Position numbers and translations under genes: made by a program
Shown here: positions 18,137 through 27,586 of the stretch, piece by piece
Layout: the number at the start of each line of letters is the position of its first letter
How positions within the stretch are numbered: the stretch's first letter is position 1
DNA from: an uncultured Roseobacter sp.
GTDB lineage: Bacteria; Pseudomonadota; Alphaproteobacteria; Rhodobacterales; Rhodobacteraceae
Assembly: GCF_947493125.1 (NCBI RefSeq)
Contig: NZ_CANLQB010000007.1
Span: 248,001 to 312,000, forward strand
Length of the DNA stretch: 64,000 nucleotides
Direction: 5' to 3'
The notes under the pieces: generated by a model
Seen by the model: the letters and a program-made list of their open reading frames with translations, nothing else
Database searches by the model: none
Told to the model about the DNA's origin: nothing

Positions 18137-19645
18137 CTAGTTCTGGCTCACACCATGCAGGCGGATCATCCCGTCAGGATAGGCCTGGAAGCCCGAGACA
18201 CTGTCGTCCAGCGCCCAGATCCAAACCGGATGATACAGATAGATGACCGGCATATCTTCCTGCTGTATCGCCACCGCCGCGTCGTAGCTCTCCTTTCGCA
18301 CAGCCGGGTCGGTCGACAGGCGCGCCTCGTTCAGGAGGGTGTCCATCTCCGGGTTGGAATATTTGGAATCGTTGATCCCGCCACCCGTGGTCATGAACTG
18401 ATGGATGTTGCCATCGGGGTCGACGCGCCCGGACCAGCCGATCTGGCTCGCCGTGTAGTCGCCCGCCGACTGATCCGCCAGCAGCGTCGCGAACTCCTTG
18501 GCCGCCAGCTCGATGGTGATCCCGGCTTCTCCGGCCATCGCCTGAATGACCTGCATCACCTGGGTCTGCACCGGGTTATTGGCGACCTGGATCTCGATGG
18601 TCAGCCCATCCGCATGTCCGGCCTCGGCCAGCAGCGCCTTGGCGGCCTCCACATCTCGCTCCGGCACGGGGAACTCCGCGTTGTACCAGGGAGACGCAGG
18701 CGAGAACGGCTGGTTTCCGGGCGCAAACGCCCCTTCGAACACCACCTGGTTCAACGCCGCCCGATCAATCGACAGCGACAGCGCCTGGCGCACCAGGTTG
18801 GACTGGCCCAGCGGGTTTTGAGCGCGTTCGCCATTGCCCACGTTGATCGTCATCCCCTGATACCCCAGTGAGGTGGCGCGCTCGAGCTGCAGCCCGTCAT
18901 CGCCCTCCACCGAAGACACGTCCGTGGCCGCCAGACGCTCCAGCATATGCAGATCCCCTGCCCGCAGGTTCGCCAGACGCACGGTCGTATCCGGGATCGG
19001 CAGGAAGGTCACCGTATCGAAGTTGATCTCATCCGCGCGGTAGTACTCCGCGAATTTCTCCAGAACGATGCGGTCCTGCTGAATGCGCTCCACGAACCTG
19101 AACGGCCCCGCACAGACGGGGGCCAGACCGAAATCATCGCCCGCCGCCTCAAAGGCCGTCGGCGACAGCATCATGCCGGAGCGGTCCGCGAACTGCGCAA
19201 TCAGCGTCGCATCCGGTGCCGCCAGGGCCATCTTGATTGTGAACTCGTCCACGACCTCCCAGCTCTCGATGGAGCGCACTTCCGACTTGCGGCGCGAGGT
19301 CTCGAGGTTCTTCGAGCGGTCGATGTTGGCCGCGACAGCCTCCGCATTGAAGGGCGTGCCATCGTGGAAGACGACATCTTCGCGCAGCGTCATGGTCAGT
19401 TCGGTGCCATCCGCGTTCCACTCCCACCCCGTGGCCAGCGCCGGGATGATCTCGAGGTCCGGTGTGATATCGACCAGCTTGTCGCAGAGCGACGCATAGA
19501 CAATCCGGCCCACGAAGGTGCGCGACTGATCCGGGTCGAGCACGTCCGGGTCTTCCTGAAGTCCGATCTTGAAGTCCTGCGCCTGCGCAAGGCTCGTGCC
19601 AAGCGCCAGCAGCGCGGCGGCGGTCAGTGTTCTACCGATACGCAT
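18137..19645 (-). CDS. Periplasmic peptide-binding protein (SBP_bac_5 / DppA-like)
   Basis: 502 residues from the ATG at 19645, with AGAGAGGAAA upstream. The ORF-track extension to 20053 is just the antiparallel frame inside the ATPase gene. Residues 1-22 (MRIGRTLTAAALLALGTSLA, then QAQ) are a signal peptide. The mature protein begins DFKIGLQEDPDVLDPDQSRT and has LATGWEWNADGTELTMTLRE and VVFHDGTPFNAEAVAANIDR, hallmarks of family 5 binding proteins for peptides, nickel or opines. The start lies 14 bases inside the preceding ATPase gene. The binding pocket cannot be read by eye; substrate is inferred from the GGT-like gene. Confidence 0.95.
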   Translation of the reverse strand: MRIGRTLTAAALLALGTSLAQAQDFKIGLQEDPDVLDPDQSRTFVGRIVYASLCDKLVDITPDLEIIPALATGWEWNADGTELTMTLREDVVFHDGTPFNAEAVAANIDRSKNLETSRRKSEVRSIESWEVVDEFTIKMALAAPDATLIAQFADRSGMMLSPTAFEAAGDDFGLAPVCAGPFRFVERIQQDRIVLEKFAEYYRADEINFDTVTFLPIPDTTVRLANLRAGDLHMLERLAATDVSSVEGDDGLQLERATSLGYQGMTINVGNGERAQNPLGQSNLVRQALSLSIDRAALNQVVFEGAFAPGNQPFSPASPWYNAEFPVPERDVEAAKALLAEAGHADGLTIEIQVANNPVQTQVMQVIQAMAGEAGITIELAAKEFATLLADQSAGDYTASQIGWSGRVDPDGNIHQFMTTGGGINDSKYSNPEMDTLLNEARLSTDPAVRKESYDAAVAIQQEDMPVIYLYHPVWIWALDDSVSGFQAYPDGMIRLHGVSQN

Positions 19646-20753
19646 GGGGTGTTTCCTCTCTGTTGGATGGGTCTTGATGGGTGATGGGGTCGGCCTGGGC
19701 GCGTGCGGCGCTGTAGATCTCGAAGCGCCGCGTGGCCGCGGGGGTGCGCTGCACGTCGTCCGGCTGGATGCCCTTGAGCGCCAGATCGCCCGAGAAGTGG
19801 CAGGCCGCCTGATGGCCGTCGCCCACATCGCGCAGCGTCGGCGCCTCAGTGCGGCAGATATCGGCGGCATAGGGACAGCGGGTGTGGAACCGGCATCCCG
19901 ACGGCGGCGCAATCGGGTTCGGCGGGTCGCCTTCGATGGCCACATGCGCCTTGCGCGCGCCCACCGACGGGATCGGAATGGCTTCGAGCAGCGCCTCGGT
20001 ATAGGGATGCGCAGGGGCCTGAAACAGCCGGTCCGCCGTGCCGATCTCGACAATCCTGCCCAGATACATCACGGCCACACGGTCAGACATATGCCGGATC
20101 ACCGCCAGATCATGGGCAATGACGATCAGCGTCAGGCCAAACGCCTCCTTCAGATCCTCGAGAATATTGATCACCTGCGCCTGGATCGAAACATCAAGCG
20201 CGCTGACCGGCTCATCGCCGATCACCACCTTCGGGCCGGAGACCAGCGCCCGCGCAATCCCGATCCGCTGCCGCTGGCCGCCGGAAAACTCATGCGGGTA
20301 ACGGTCCGCGTGTTCGGGCCGCAAACCGACCCGCGTCAGAATGCGCGCAACGGCGCTGCGACGTTCCTCGGCGGTGCCGATCTCATGGGTCCGCAGCGGC
20401 TCCTCGATCAGCGCGCCCACCGTCATGCGCGGGTTCAGCGATGAAAACGGATCCTGAAAGATGAACTGCAATTCGGCTCGCAGAGCGCGCAGCGCCTGCT
20501 CCGACAGATCGCCAATATCCTTGCCCTGATAGGCCACCCGCCCGTCGCTGGGCTCGATCAGCCGCACCAGCAGCCGCGCCAGGGTGGATTTGCCACACCC
20601 CGACTCACCCACGATGGCAAAGGTTTCTCCCTCGGCAATCGCCAGGTCCACGCCATCGACGGCCCGCACCACTGTGGGCGCACCGAACAGCGGTTTCCTG
20701 GTCACGAAATGCCGCTTCAGCGCGCGGGCCTCGAGGATCGGTGTGCCGCTCAT
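19632..20753 (-). CDS. Peptide ABC transporter ATPase (DppF/OppF-like)
   Basis: 373 residues. Walker A is [17 protein letters not shown], the signature SGGQRQRIGIARALVSGPK, Walker B VVIGDEPVSALDVSI. The C-terminal oligopeptide domain GCRFHTRCPYA, with the cysteines typical of DppD/DppF proteins that can bind an iron-sulfur cluster, is followed by about 60 less conserved residues. The start ATG overlaps the previous ATPase stop by four bases. It forms the ATPase heterodimer with the neighbour. Confidence 0.95.
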   Translation of the reverse strand: MSGTPILEARALKRHFVTRKPLFGAPTVVRAVDGVDLAIAEGETFAIVGESGCGKSTLARLLVRLIEPSDGRVAYQGKDIGDLSEQALRALRAELQFIFQDPFSSLNPRMTVGALIEEPLRTHEIGTAEERRSAVARILTRVGLRPEHADRYPHEFSGGQRQRIGIARALVSGPKVVIGDEPVSALDVSIQAQVINILEDLKEAFGLTLIVIAHDLAVIRHMSDRVAVMYLGRIVEIGTADRLFQAPAHPYTEALLEAIPIPSVGARKAHVAIEGDPPNPIAPPSGCRFHTRCPYAADICRTEAPTLRDVGDGHQAACHFSGDLALKGIQPDDVQRTPAATRRFEIYSAARAQADPITHQDPSNREETPHAYR

Positions 20754-21757
20754 GCGATCCGCGCCTCCGTCTCGGCGGTGGCCCCTTCCAGCGGCGCGCG
20801 CCAGCAGGACACGCTGTGCCCGGGCGCGATGTCACGGGCCGCGGGCGCCTGCGCGCAGTCCTCGCCCGCAAACGGACAGCGCGCCGCAAAGCGACAGCCC
20901 TGCGGCATGTCCACGGGGCTCGGCACAGAGCCGGGGATCGTGACCAGACGGTCGCGGCTGCCACCAAGCGACGGCATCGACCTCATCAGCCCCAGCGTAT
21001 AGGGATGCTGCGGATCATCGAAGATCTGCGCGGCCGATCCGGCCTCCGCAATCCGGCCCGCGTACATCACAGCCACCTTGTCGGCCATTTCCGCCACAAC
21101 GCCCAGATCATGGGTGATCATGATCAGCGCCGCACCGCTCTCCCGCGACAGCGAGCGCATCAGATCGAGGATCTGCGCCTGGATCGTCACATCCAGCGCG
21201 GTCGTCGGCTCATCCGCGATCAGCAGCGAGGGGTCATTGGCCAGCGCCATCGCGATCATCGCGCGCTGCCGCATGCCCCCCGACAGCTGATGCGGGTATT
21301 CATTGAGCCGCTTCTCCGCGGCGGGAATGCGCACGCGCTCCAGCATCTGCAACGCCCGCTGCCGCGCCGCCTCCAGCCCGAGACCCTGATGCTCGCGCAC
21401 CGATTCCGCGATCTGCTCGCCGATCTTCAGCGCCGGGTTCAACGAGGACATGGGCTCCTGGAAGATCATCGCCATCCGGCCCCCGCGCACCTGCCGCAAA
21501 TCCTCCTGCGACATGGTGAAGAGGTCCTCGCCCTGAAATTCGGCGCGCCCGCCGGACTGCTGCAGGGGCGGCGTCGACAGAAGACCCATCAGCGCCAGCG
21601 CGGTCAGGCTCTTGCCGCAACCGGACTCGCCCACGATGCACAGCGTCTCGCCCGCGTTCAGCGTAAAAGAGACCCGGTCGACAATCGGTTCCGGCGCGCG
21701 CCCTATGCGAAGTTCGAGATCCTCGACCACAAGAACAGGCGGCGCCGGGTGTGTCAT
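20750..21757 (-). CDS. Peptide ABC transporter ATPase (DppD/OppD-like)
   Basis: 335 residues with Walker [18 protein letters not shown], signature [20 protein letters not shown], Walker [16 protein letters not shown], and the C-terminal [19 protein letters not shown] motif typical of oligopeptide ATPases. It overlaps the GntR regulator upstream and the second ATPase downstream by four bases each. Together they show a tightly coupled operon. Confidence 0.95.
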   Translation of the reverse strand: MTHPAPPVLVVEDLELRIGRAPEPIVDRVSFTLNAGETLCIVGESGCGKSLTALALMGLLSTPPLQQSGGRAEFQGEDLFTMSQEDLRQVRGGRMAMIFQEPMSSLNPALKIGEQIAESVREHQGLGLEAARQRALQMLERVRIPAAEKRLNEYPHQLSGGMRQRAMIAMALANDPSLLIADEPTTALDVTIQAQILDLMRSLSRESGAALIMITHDLGVVAEMADKVAVMYAGRIAEAGSAAQIFDDPQHPYTLGLMRSMPSLGGSRDRLVTIPGSVPSPVDMPQGCRFAARCPFAGEDCAQAPAARDIAPGHSVSCWRAPLEGATAETEARIA

Positions 21758-22512
21758 GTCTCTGACCGCTCCATGGACGCCTTGAGGTTTTCCGACAGCG
21801 CCTCCAAATGGGCCCGCATCGCGGCTGCAGCCGCCTGCCCGTCCCGGCGCTCTATGGCGTCGATGATGTCGCGATGCTGACGATCATAAAGCGTCATGGT
21901 CTCGGCGGTGCGGGCGCGGTGCCGCTTCTCCTGCCACTCCGCGCCCATCCTCACCTCATCCAGCAGCGCAAAGGCGGTCAGCATCACGCGGTTCCCGGCG
22001 ATCCGCGCGATCGCCCGGTGCAGCGCGCCGTCCCACAGCTCCGCCGTGTCGGCATCGAGCGGCTGCGACGCGCGACGCGCGAGCTTCCGCAGCTTCTCCA
22101 CATCCTCGCCCGTGGCCCGCTTGGCGCAGAGATCCGCCAGCGCGGGCTCAATACAAAGACGGGCCTCCATCACCACGAGCGGATCCGCATCCGGTGCAAT
22201 CTCCGCTGCCAGCGCGCCCGCCGGGTCGGGCGGCTGCCCCGCGAAGGTCCCGCTGCCCTGCTTGCGCCAGATCAGCCCCTCGGTCTCCAGCGTGTCGAGG
22301 GCGCGCCGCACCGTGCGACGCCCGCAGCCCAGTTCGGCCGCCAGTTCGCGCTCGGTCGGAAGACGGCCATTCGCGGGCAGCTTTCCGGTTTCGATCATCT
22401 GTCGGATCGTGGCGAGCGCCGCGGCAGCGTTGTCGGTCGATTCCGGCGCGTAGTTCACAGTCAGCCCCACCCTGAAGACGTAACATTCTGTCATTGGTCC
22501 TGCACCAATCAT
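21754..22512 (-). CDS. GntR/FadR-family (FCD) transcriptional regulator
   Basis: Up to 252 residues. The winged helix-turn-helix is clear: GKLPANGRLPTERELAAELG followed by GCGRRTVRRALDTLETEGLI and WRKQGSGTFAG. The C-terminal part (AEIAPDADPLVVMEARLCIEPA to MRAHLEALSEN) is an FCD ligand domain with histidines suited to metal and carboxylate binding. It is the first gene of the peptide/GGT operon and overlaps the next gene, so it probably controls its own operon in response to the substrate or a product. The start is uncertain: the ATG at 22512 lies inside an ATTGGT palindrome, so the ATG at 22494 or a GTG near 22461 may be used instead. Confidence 0.9.
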   Translation of the reverse strand: MIGAGPMTECYVFRVGLTVNYAPESTDNAAAALATIRQMIETGKLPANGRLPTERELAAELGCGRRTVRRALDTLETEGLIWRKQGSGTFAGQPPDPAGALAAEIAPDADPLVVMEARLCIEPALADLCAKRATGEDVEKLRKLARRASQPLDADTAELWDGALHRAIARIAGNRVMLTAFALLDEVRMGAEWQEKRHRARTAETMTLYDRQHRDIIDAIERRDGQAAAAAMRAHLEALSENLKASMERSET

Positions 22513-22520
22513 CTATTGGT
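22493..22520. promoter_or_regulatory. Candidate GntR operator (ATTGGT inverted repeat plus third half-site)
   Basis: ATTGGT and ACCAAT form perfect 6-base arms around a 5-base spacer (22493-22509), and another ATTGGT follows at 22515-22520. TGGT/ACCA arms are the usual core of FadR/PdhR-type operators. The position at the head of the regulator-first operon fits autoregulation. Confidence 0.5.
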
Positions 22521-22737
22521 CCGCATATCCGAGTCAAGCGCGGATGATCATTTTGCCAGGCGCCCGCACCGCAACCCCGCAAAAAGCCCATTTAACCGTC
22601 AGAACGGATTTACATTTCCGGCCTCGCTCCCGGAACCGCCGCGCGGTCTCGACAGGAGCGCAGCGATGATCGCAGGCGCTCCCATCGGCCTGCCCACCGA
22701 CAAGCCCGTCCCCCCGAAAAGGCGCCGACCCAGGCGC

Positions 22738-23082
22738 TCAGTTGATCGGAAACTGCAGCAAGCACTGGTTGGCGAAGCGCCGGAAATCGTCCAGCGTCTC
22801 CAGCACATCCCGCCGGTCGCGCACCACCCGCAAGGCATCCTTCTTCTGCCGCCAGGTGCCGCTGACATGCTCGGCCAGGATGCGCACGGTGATGTCCAGC
22901 ATCACGTCCTTCTCCAAGGACGAAATCCCACCCGATGATTCCAGCGCCACTGCGGTGAAGGCCAGCGTATTGGCACAGCGCAAGGCCGCCGCCTCCTCGC
23001 CGGAATAGGTCTTCTGCCCCGCCAGCACGGGCCCCGCCGAAAGCACCAGCACCAGCGCACAAAGAGCACCGCGCAAGCTCAA
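22738..23082 (-). CDS. Small exported protein of unknown function
   Basis: 114 residues with an N-terminal signal peptide (MSLRGALCALVLVLSAGPVL, then AG). The mature part has two cysteines (LRCANTLAF and ANQCLLQFP) that could form a disulfide and is mostly helical (FTAVALESSGGISSLEKDVM). I recognise no family. Its ATG overlaps the stop of the stand-alone RAM-domain gene by four bases, so both come from one transcript. Periplasmic location inferred. Confidence 0.65.
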   Translation of the reverse strand: MSLRGALCALVLVLSAGPVLAGQKTYSGEEAAALRCANTLAFTAVALESSGGISSLEKDVMLDITVRILAEHVSGTWRQKKDALRVVRDRRDVLETLDDFRRFANQCLLQFPIN

Positions 23083-23318
23083 AAGACCTTGAACGTCATC
23101 GTCGTCAGCGACCGCTCAATCCCTGTGATGTCGAGAAGATTTTCATTGATGTATTTGCCCACATCCGCCTCTTTCGGAATGTAGAGCTTCATCAGCAGAT
23201 CATAATCGCCACTGGTCGAATAAAGCTCTGAGTGGATCTCGCGCAACGCGATCTCCTCCGCCACGCTGTAGGTCGTACCCGGCGTACAGCGGATCTGGAT
23301 AAAGACACATGTGGCCAT
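23079..23318 (-). CDS. Stand-alone AsnC/Lrp ligand-binding (RAM) domain protein
   Basis: 79 residues from the ATG at 23318, which has AAAGGAG 6 bases upstream; the ORF track start at 23399 adds unrelated sequence. CVFIQIRCTPGTTYSVAEEI and ELYSTSGDYDLLMKLYIPKE are the ferredoxin-like RAM fold of Lrp regulators. There is no DNA-binding domain, so it is one of the small SraA/RAM-only proteins that may bind amino acids or pair with full Lrp proteins. It is divergent from hisB (141 bases apart) and coupled to a small exported protein gene. Confidence 0.85.
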   Translation of the reverse strand: MATCVFIQIRCTPGTTYSVAEEIALREIHSELYSTSGDYDLLMKLYIPKEADVGKYINENLLDITGIERSLTTMTFKVF

Positions 23319-23458
23319 GAACGCTCCTTTGCGGGGGCGCATCGCCCTCGGCCCAAGCTGGCATATCCGGCACGCCCGCCGCAATCCCGAATGTCGCATC
23401 TTGGCCTGCCGAAACAGGCTGTTATAAGGGCGCGCACAGTCCTTGGCCCGGAGAGCCC

Positions 23459-24046
23459 ATGCGCAGCCACACGATCACCCGCGCCACCGCGGAAACCGAG
23501 ATCACCGTGACCCTCGATCTCGACGGCACGGGCGCTTACGACAACGAGACCGGCGTGGGGTTCTTCGACCATATGCTGGACCAGCTGGCGCGCCACGCGC
23601 TCATCGACCTGACCGTGCGCGCCACGGGCGATCTGCATATCGACGACCACCACACCGTGGAAGACACCGGCATCGCCATCGGCCAGGCGCTGGCCGCAGC
23701 CCTTGGCGACAAGCGCGGCATCCGCCGCTATGGGTCCTGCCTGCTGCCGATGGATGACGCGCTGGTGCGCTGCGCGCTGGATCTCTCCGCGCGCCCGTTC
23801 CTGATCTGGAACGTCGACCTGCCCACCCCAAAGATCGGCAGCTTCGACAGCGAGCTGCTGCGCGAGTTCTTCCAGGCGCTCAGCACCCATGGCGGCATCA
23901 CGCTGCATGTGGACATGCTGCACGGGCTCAACAGCCACCACATCGCCGAAGCCGCGTTCAAATCCGTGGCGCGTGCCCTGCGCGACGCGGTGGAGGTGGA
24001 CCCGCGCAAATCCGACGCGATCCCCTCGACCAAGGGCGCGCTCTGA
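23459..24046 (+). CDS. hisB: Imidazoleglycerol-phosphate dehydratase
   Basis: 195 residues, the usual length for a monofunctional HisB. It catalyses dehydration of imidazoleglycerol phosphate to imidazoleacetol phosphate in histidine synthesis. The metal-binding repeats are visible: [38 protein letters not shown]-type ([20 protein letters not shown]), and [20 protein letters not shown]. It starts at an ATG 1 base after a purine-rich region and is followed by hisH after one base. Confidence 0.97.
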   Translation: MRSHTITRATAETEITVTLDLDGTGAYDNETGVGFFDHMLDQLARHALIDLTVRATGDLHIDDHHTVEDTGIAIGQALAAALGDKRGIRRYGSCLLPMDDALVRCALDLSARPFLIWNVDLPTPKIGSFDSELLREFFQALSTHGGITLHVDMLHGLNSHHIAEAAFKSVARALRDAVEVDPRKSDAIPSTKGAL

Positions 24047-24047
24047 C

Positions 24048-24686
24048 GTGCTGACAGCCATCATCGACTATGAGAGCGGCAATCTGCACTCCGCCCAGAA
24101 GGCGTTCGAGCGGATGGCGGCGGAGACCGGCGGCGGAGACATCGTCGTGACGGGCGACGCCGATGTGGTCGCGCGCGCCGACCGCCTGGTGCTGCCGGGC
24201 GATGGCGCCTTTCCGGCCTGCATGGCCGCGCTCAAGGGCCACTCTGGCCTCTATGACGCGATGGTCGAGGCGGTCGAGGTCAAGGGCCGCCCGTTCATGG
24301 GCATCTGCGTCGGCATGCAGCTCATGGCGAGCTGGGGGCGCGAGTACACCGACACGCCCGGGCTCGACTGGGTGGGCGGCGAGGTGCGCAGGATCGTGCC
24401 CGCCGATCCGGCCCTGAAGGTGCCGCATATGGGCTGGAACGATCTGGTCCTGGGCGGTGCGCACCCGGTGTTCGACGGCGTGCAGACGGGCGAGCACGCC
24501 TATTTCGTGCACAGCTATCACATGCAGGTCGCCGACCCCGGCCAACGGCTCGCCCATGTGGATTATGGCGGGGAGGTCACCGCCGTGATCGGGACGGGCA
24601 CCATGATCGGGCTGCAGTTTCATCCCGAGAAGAGCCAGGCCACCGGGCTGCGCATGATCGGGAACTTCCTGCGCTGGTCGCCCTGA
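24048..24686 (+). CDS. hisH: Imidazole glycerol phosphate synthase, glutaminase subunit
   Basis: 212 residues from a GTG start one base after hisB; the ORF track start is in-frame inside hisB. VLTAIIDYESGNLHSAQKAF is the typical HisH start. The glutaminase triad is present: Cys in GRPFMGICVGMQLMASWG, and His/Glu in IGLQFHPEKSQATGLRM. It supplies ammonia through the HisF barrel to form IGP and AICAR. Its partner hisF is 3 kb downstream after unrelated leftward genes. Confidence 0.96.
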   Translation: MLTAIIDYESGNLHSAQKAFERMAAETGGGDIVVTGDADVVARADRLVLPGDGAFPACMAALKGHSGLYDAMVEAVEVKGRPFMGICVGMQLMASWGREYTDTPGLDWVGGEVRRIVPADPALKVPHMGWNDLVLGGAHPVFDGVQTGEHAYFVHSYHMQVADPGQRLAHVDYGGEVTAVIGTGTMIGLQFHPEKSQATGLRMIGNFLRWSP

Positions 24687-25197
24687 GCAGCCCGTTGCGC
24701 TGCGGCTCGCTCCGCTCCTGACCGCCCGACATCAAGATCATTACCCTGACACGCCATACCGAGGCCGGTCGCACCCGGCGGGATCAACAAGCGGGCAACG
24801 CGGCCACGCGCTTGCCGATCTGTCGGCAACACAACCACACACCGCAGGGCGCGTCCTGATCCGACAGTTTTCGCCACAGAAGAGGGGTCGCTGTCCCAGT
24901 GGCCGCCGCCGGTGCAACGCTCCACATACCCGGCGCGCTGCACGTAACGCGGACACGCTCAGCAGACCGCGCCACCGCGCCGGGCCCGCACAACCGGCCT
25001 CAAGTCGATCCGACCCCAGATCCGCGCAGGGTCGGAGCACGCACGCCACCACGCAAGCGGCCCCACGGCACCTCCAGAACAGACATCAGCCCCCCGCGTG
25101 ATGACACCCGAGGGGCACTGCGGCCACTGCCACCAGCCGGCTGCGCGTCACGGCCCTGCATTCCTGGACTGCAAAACCGGCAGGTCCAGGGACAGCG
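24687..25197. other. 0.5-kb intergenic stretch, no gene seen
   Basis: Between hisH and the leftward hypothetical gene at 25198. ORFs here are short, Arg/Pro-rich and overlapping. I see no RNA gene, repeat or protein remnant. It resembles the empty stretch at 6835-8447 in character and could be decayed sequence. Confidence 0.45.
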
Positions 25198-25671
25198 CTA
25201 GTCCTGGCTCTGTCGTGCGACGACCAGCGGGCGGGACCCGAACGACAGCGTATTGCCCTCGTCATCGAGCAGCGACCAGCGCGCCGCAAACAGGTAATAG
25301 CTGCGCGTCTCCCAACCGGCCTGATCCCGCTGGAACCGTGGCCGCCACGCCCCTTCGATCAGAACTGGCAGGCGCATGTGATCCGTATCGGGCGGCGGCA
25401 GGCCTTTCTCGGCGGCCTCTTTCAGCGCCTTCGCCCGCACCTGGCGCAGCCGCGCCTCGAGCGGGCCGACCTCCTTCACCCGGCGCCCGGCAAAGGCCAC
25501 CTCGATCTCGATGGTGCGGTTCACGAACCCTCGCACCACAAGATCGTTGCGCCCATTGTACATGCTCTGAGGCACCAGCTCGACCTGAAGCTGGCCAACC
25601 TTGTTCTTGAACAGCCCGGAGTCCTCATACTCAGGCGTCACTTCTGAAGCTGGTCTACGACGATGTGGCAT
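25198..25671 (-). CDS. Hypothetical protein
   Basis: 157 residues, not recognised. It has a beta-rich pattern (VGQLQVELVPQSMYNGRNDL, VRGFVNRTIEIEVAFAGRR), a charged helix (LEARLRQVRAKALKEAAEKG), and a C-terminal part with aromatic strands (WETRSYYLFAARWSLLDDEG). There is no signal peptide in the annotated N-terminus, and the start is weakly supported, so a longer or different N-terminus is possible. It interrupts the his genes on the opposite strand. Confidence 0.55.
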   Translation of the reverse strand: MPHRRRPASEVTPEYEDSGLFKNKVGQLQVELVPQSMYNGRNDLVVRGFVNRTIEIEVAFAGRRVKEVGPLEARLRQVRAKALKEAAEKGLPPPDTDHMRLPVLIEGAWRPRFQRDQAGWETRSYYLFAARWSLLDDEGNTLSFGSRPLVVARQSQD

Positions 25672-25818
25672 GCCCTGGCCCAGTAAACTTCACCCTCAAC
25701 AACCTCCGCTCACCCGGCCGGATGCGCGAAGCACTCGCGTGTTCCTACGCCATGATCCGTTAAGGAAGCGTTGAACCCGGCACCGGAAACGGCGGATGTC
25801 CGGCCGTCACTCGGCGGT

Positions 25819-26202
25819 CTACCTGACCCGCGACCAGGTCTGTTTCGAACAGATCAGCCCACCGGCCACGCAGCCCGAAAGGCGCATGCTGTCGCCGTTC
25901 AGGTCGATCTTGCCAAGATAGATCTTGTCGTTCGACGGGCGCCAGACCTTGCCGCGGTATTTGCCCCCGCCCTCGGGCGCCATGTCGATCACCAGCGCCT
26001 TGCCGATGTTCTGCGAGGGGTATTCGCCCTGCGCATTGAATGTGCGGTCGATGGTGCCGCAGAAATTGGCCCCGCACGGCGCCATCTTCACCAGCGCATA
26101 GGCCCCGTCATCGGCTTCGGTCTGCCAGGTTCCCTCGATCGGATCGGCCTGCGCCACCCCAGCCGCGATCACCAGCACAGCCGCCATCATCATCCGGTTC
26201 AT
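25819..26202 (-). CDS. DUF2147 family exported protein
   Basis: 127 residues from the ATG at 26202, six bases after GGGAGGAG; the adjacent ATG at 26205 is too close to it. A signal peptide (MNRMMMAAVLVIAAGVAQA) precedes DPIEGTWQTEADDGAYALVK, PCGANFCGTI and YRGKVWRPSNDKIYLGKIDL, the DUF2147 pattern. These are small periplasmic lipocalin-like proteins of unknown role. Two cysteine pairs may form disulfides. Confidence 0.85.
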   Translation of the reverse strand: MNRMMMAAVLVIAAGVAQADPIEGTWQTEADDGAYALVKMAPCGANFCGTIDRTFNAQGEYPSQNIGKALVIDMAPEGGGKYRGKVWRPSNDKIYLGKIDLNGDSMRLSGCVAGGLICSKQTWSRVR

Positions 26203-26381
26203 CATCGTCTCCTCCCTGAGTGGCCACAGGCTTGGCGCGCGCGGCAGCCCCGCGCAAGCATGACCCCGCGTCGCGTTGCAAATGGCTGACAAAAGGTGCA
26301 TGAAGCGCGCGCTGCGCACCGACGTGATACCGACGTTATACCGACGCGATACAGACAGGCCACCGACAGGGATAATTGCCG

Positions 26382-27104
26382 ATGATCCTCTACCCCGCCA
26401 TCGACCTCAAGGACGGGCAGGCCGTGCGTCTGGTGCATGGCGACATGGACCGCTCAACCGTCTTCAACGACGACCCCGCCGCCCAGGCGCGCAGCTTCGT
26501 TGCGGCGGGCTGCGAGTGGCTGCATCTGGTCGATCTGAACGGCGCCTTCGAAGGCGCCCCGGTCAACGCGACCCCGGTCGAGGCCATCCTGCGGAACTGC
26601 GGCGTGCCGGTGCAACTCGGCGGCGGCATCCGGGACATGGCCACCATCGAGATGTGGCTGGAAAAGGGCCTGCGCCGTGTCATCCTGGGCACTGTGGCGG
26701 TCGAGAACCCGGACCTCGTGCGCACGGCGGCGCGGCGCTTCCCCGGCCAGGTCGCCGTGGGCATCGACGCCCGCAACGGCTTTGTCGCCACCAAGGGCTG
26801 GGCGGAGGAAACCGACGTGCAAGTGACTGATCTTGCAAAATCTTTCGAAGACGCGGGCGTGGCGGCGATCATCTACACCGACATCCTGCGCGACGGCGCG
26901 ATGGGCGGGCCCAACATCGCAGCGACCGCGGCCCTGGCACAGGCCATCTCGATCCCGGTCATCGCATCGGGCGGCGTATCCGCGCTCGCCGATCTCATCG
27001 CCCTGCGCGATTGTGGCGCAGATTTGAACGGCGCAATCTCGGGCCGGGCGCTCTATGATGGCGCTATCGATCTTGCCGACGCCCTCGCCGCATTGAAAGA
27101 GTGA
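26382..27104 (+). CDS. hisA: ProFAR isomerase (phosphoribosyl-formimino-AICAR-phosphate isomerase)
   Basis: 240 residues, a TIM barrel that performs the Amadori rearrangement in histidine synthesis. [20 protein letters not shown] contains the first catalytic aspartate; [19 protein letters not shown] holds the second. [12 protein letters not shown] and [14 protein letters not shown] are the phosphate-binding loops. I chose the ATG at 26382 rather than the in-frame TTG two codons earlier. DUF2867 and hisF follow closely. Confidence 0.97.
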   Translation: MILYPAIDLKDGQAVRLVHGDMDRSTVFNDDPAAQARSFVAAGCEWLHLVDLNGAFEGAPVNATPVEAILRNCGVPVQLGGGIRDMATIEMWLEKGLRRVILGTVAVENPDLVRTAARRFPGQVAVGIDARNGFVATKGWAEETDVQVTDLAKSFEDAGVAAIIYTDILRDGAMGGPNIAATAALAQAISIPVIASGGVSALADLIALRDCGADLNGAISGRALYDGAIDLADALAALKE

Positions 27105-27107
27105 TCC

Positions 27108-27584
27108 ATGTCCCAGTCCGTGACCAAGACCAACCTGCCGCGCGACAGCCGCCTGCACAGCTATATCCGCCCGGACGATTTTCTCGATTGTTATCAAGTG
27201 GAAAGCGCCCTGACCGCAGGTGACGCCGCCGAGGTTATCGTGGCCTTCCCCGGCTGGGCCAAGGCGCTCGTCGCGCTGCGTGGCATCCTGGTGGCGCCCT
27301 TCGGCCTGATGAACGACGGGCCGGGTGAAAGCGACAAGCTGGGCCCCTTCCCGGTCGAACACACCAGCGACCGCGAAGTCATCGCCGGCTTCAACGACAA
27401 GCACCTCGACTTCCGGGTGAGCGTCTACAGCGCAAGTGGCCACGTCTCTCTGGCCACCTGGGTGCATCCGCACAACATCGGCGGACGCGCCTATCTCACG
27501 GCCATCCTGCCCTTCCATATCGTCATTGCCCGCAACGCGCTGGCCCGCGTAGCACGTGCCGACGGCCTCGCCGGGGTCGCCTGA
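27108..27584 (+). CDS. DUF2867 family protein within his operon
   Basis: 158 residues. The sequence ([71 protein letters not shown]) matches DUF2867, a soluble family of unknown function. It lies 3 bases after hisA and 2 bases before hisF, so it is transcribed with them. Nothing in it suggests a histidine enzyme, and its role there is unknown. Confidence 0.85.
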   Translation: MSQSVTKTNLPRDSRLHSYIRPDDFLDCYQVESALTAGDAAEVIVAFPGWAKALVALRGILVAPFGLMNDGPGESDKLGPFPVEHTSDREVIAGFNDKHLDFRVSVYSASGHVSLATWVHPHNIGGRAYLTAILPFHIVIARNALARVARADGLAGVA

Positions 27585-27586
27585 GC

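Noticed and set aside
18137-20053. 638-residue version of the binding protein
   Set aside because: The extra 136 N-terminal residues lie inside the ATPase gene; the signal peptide begins at 19645.
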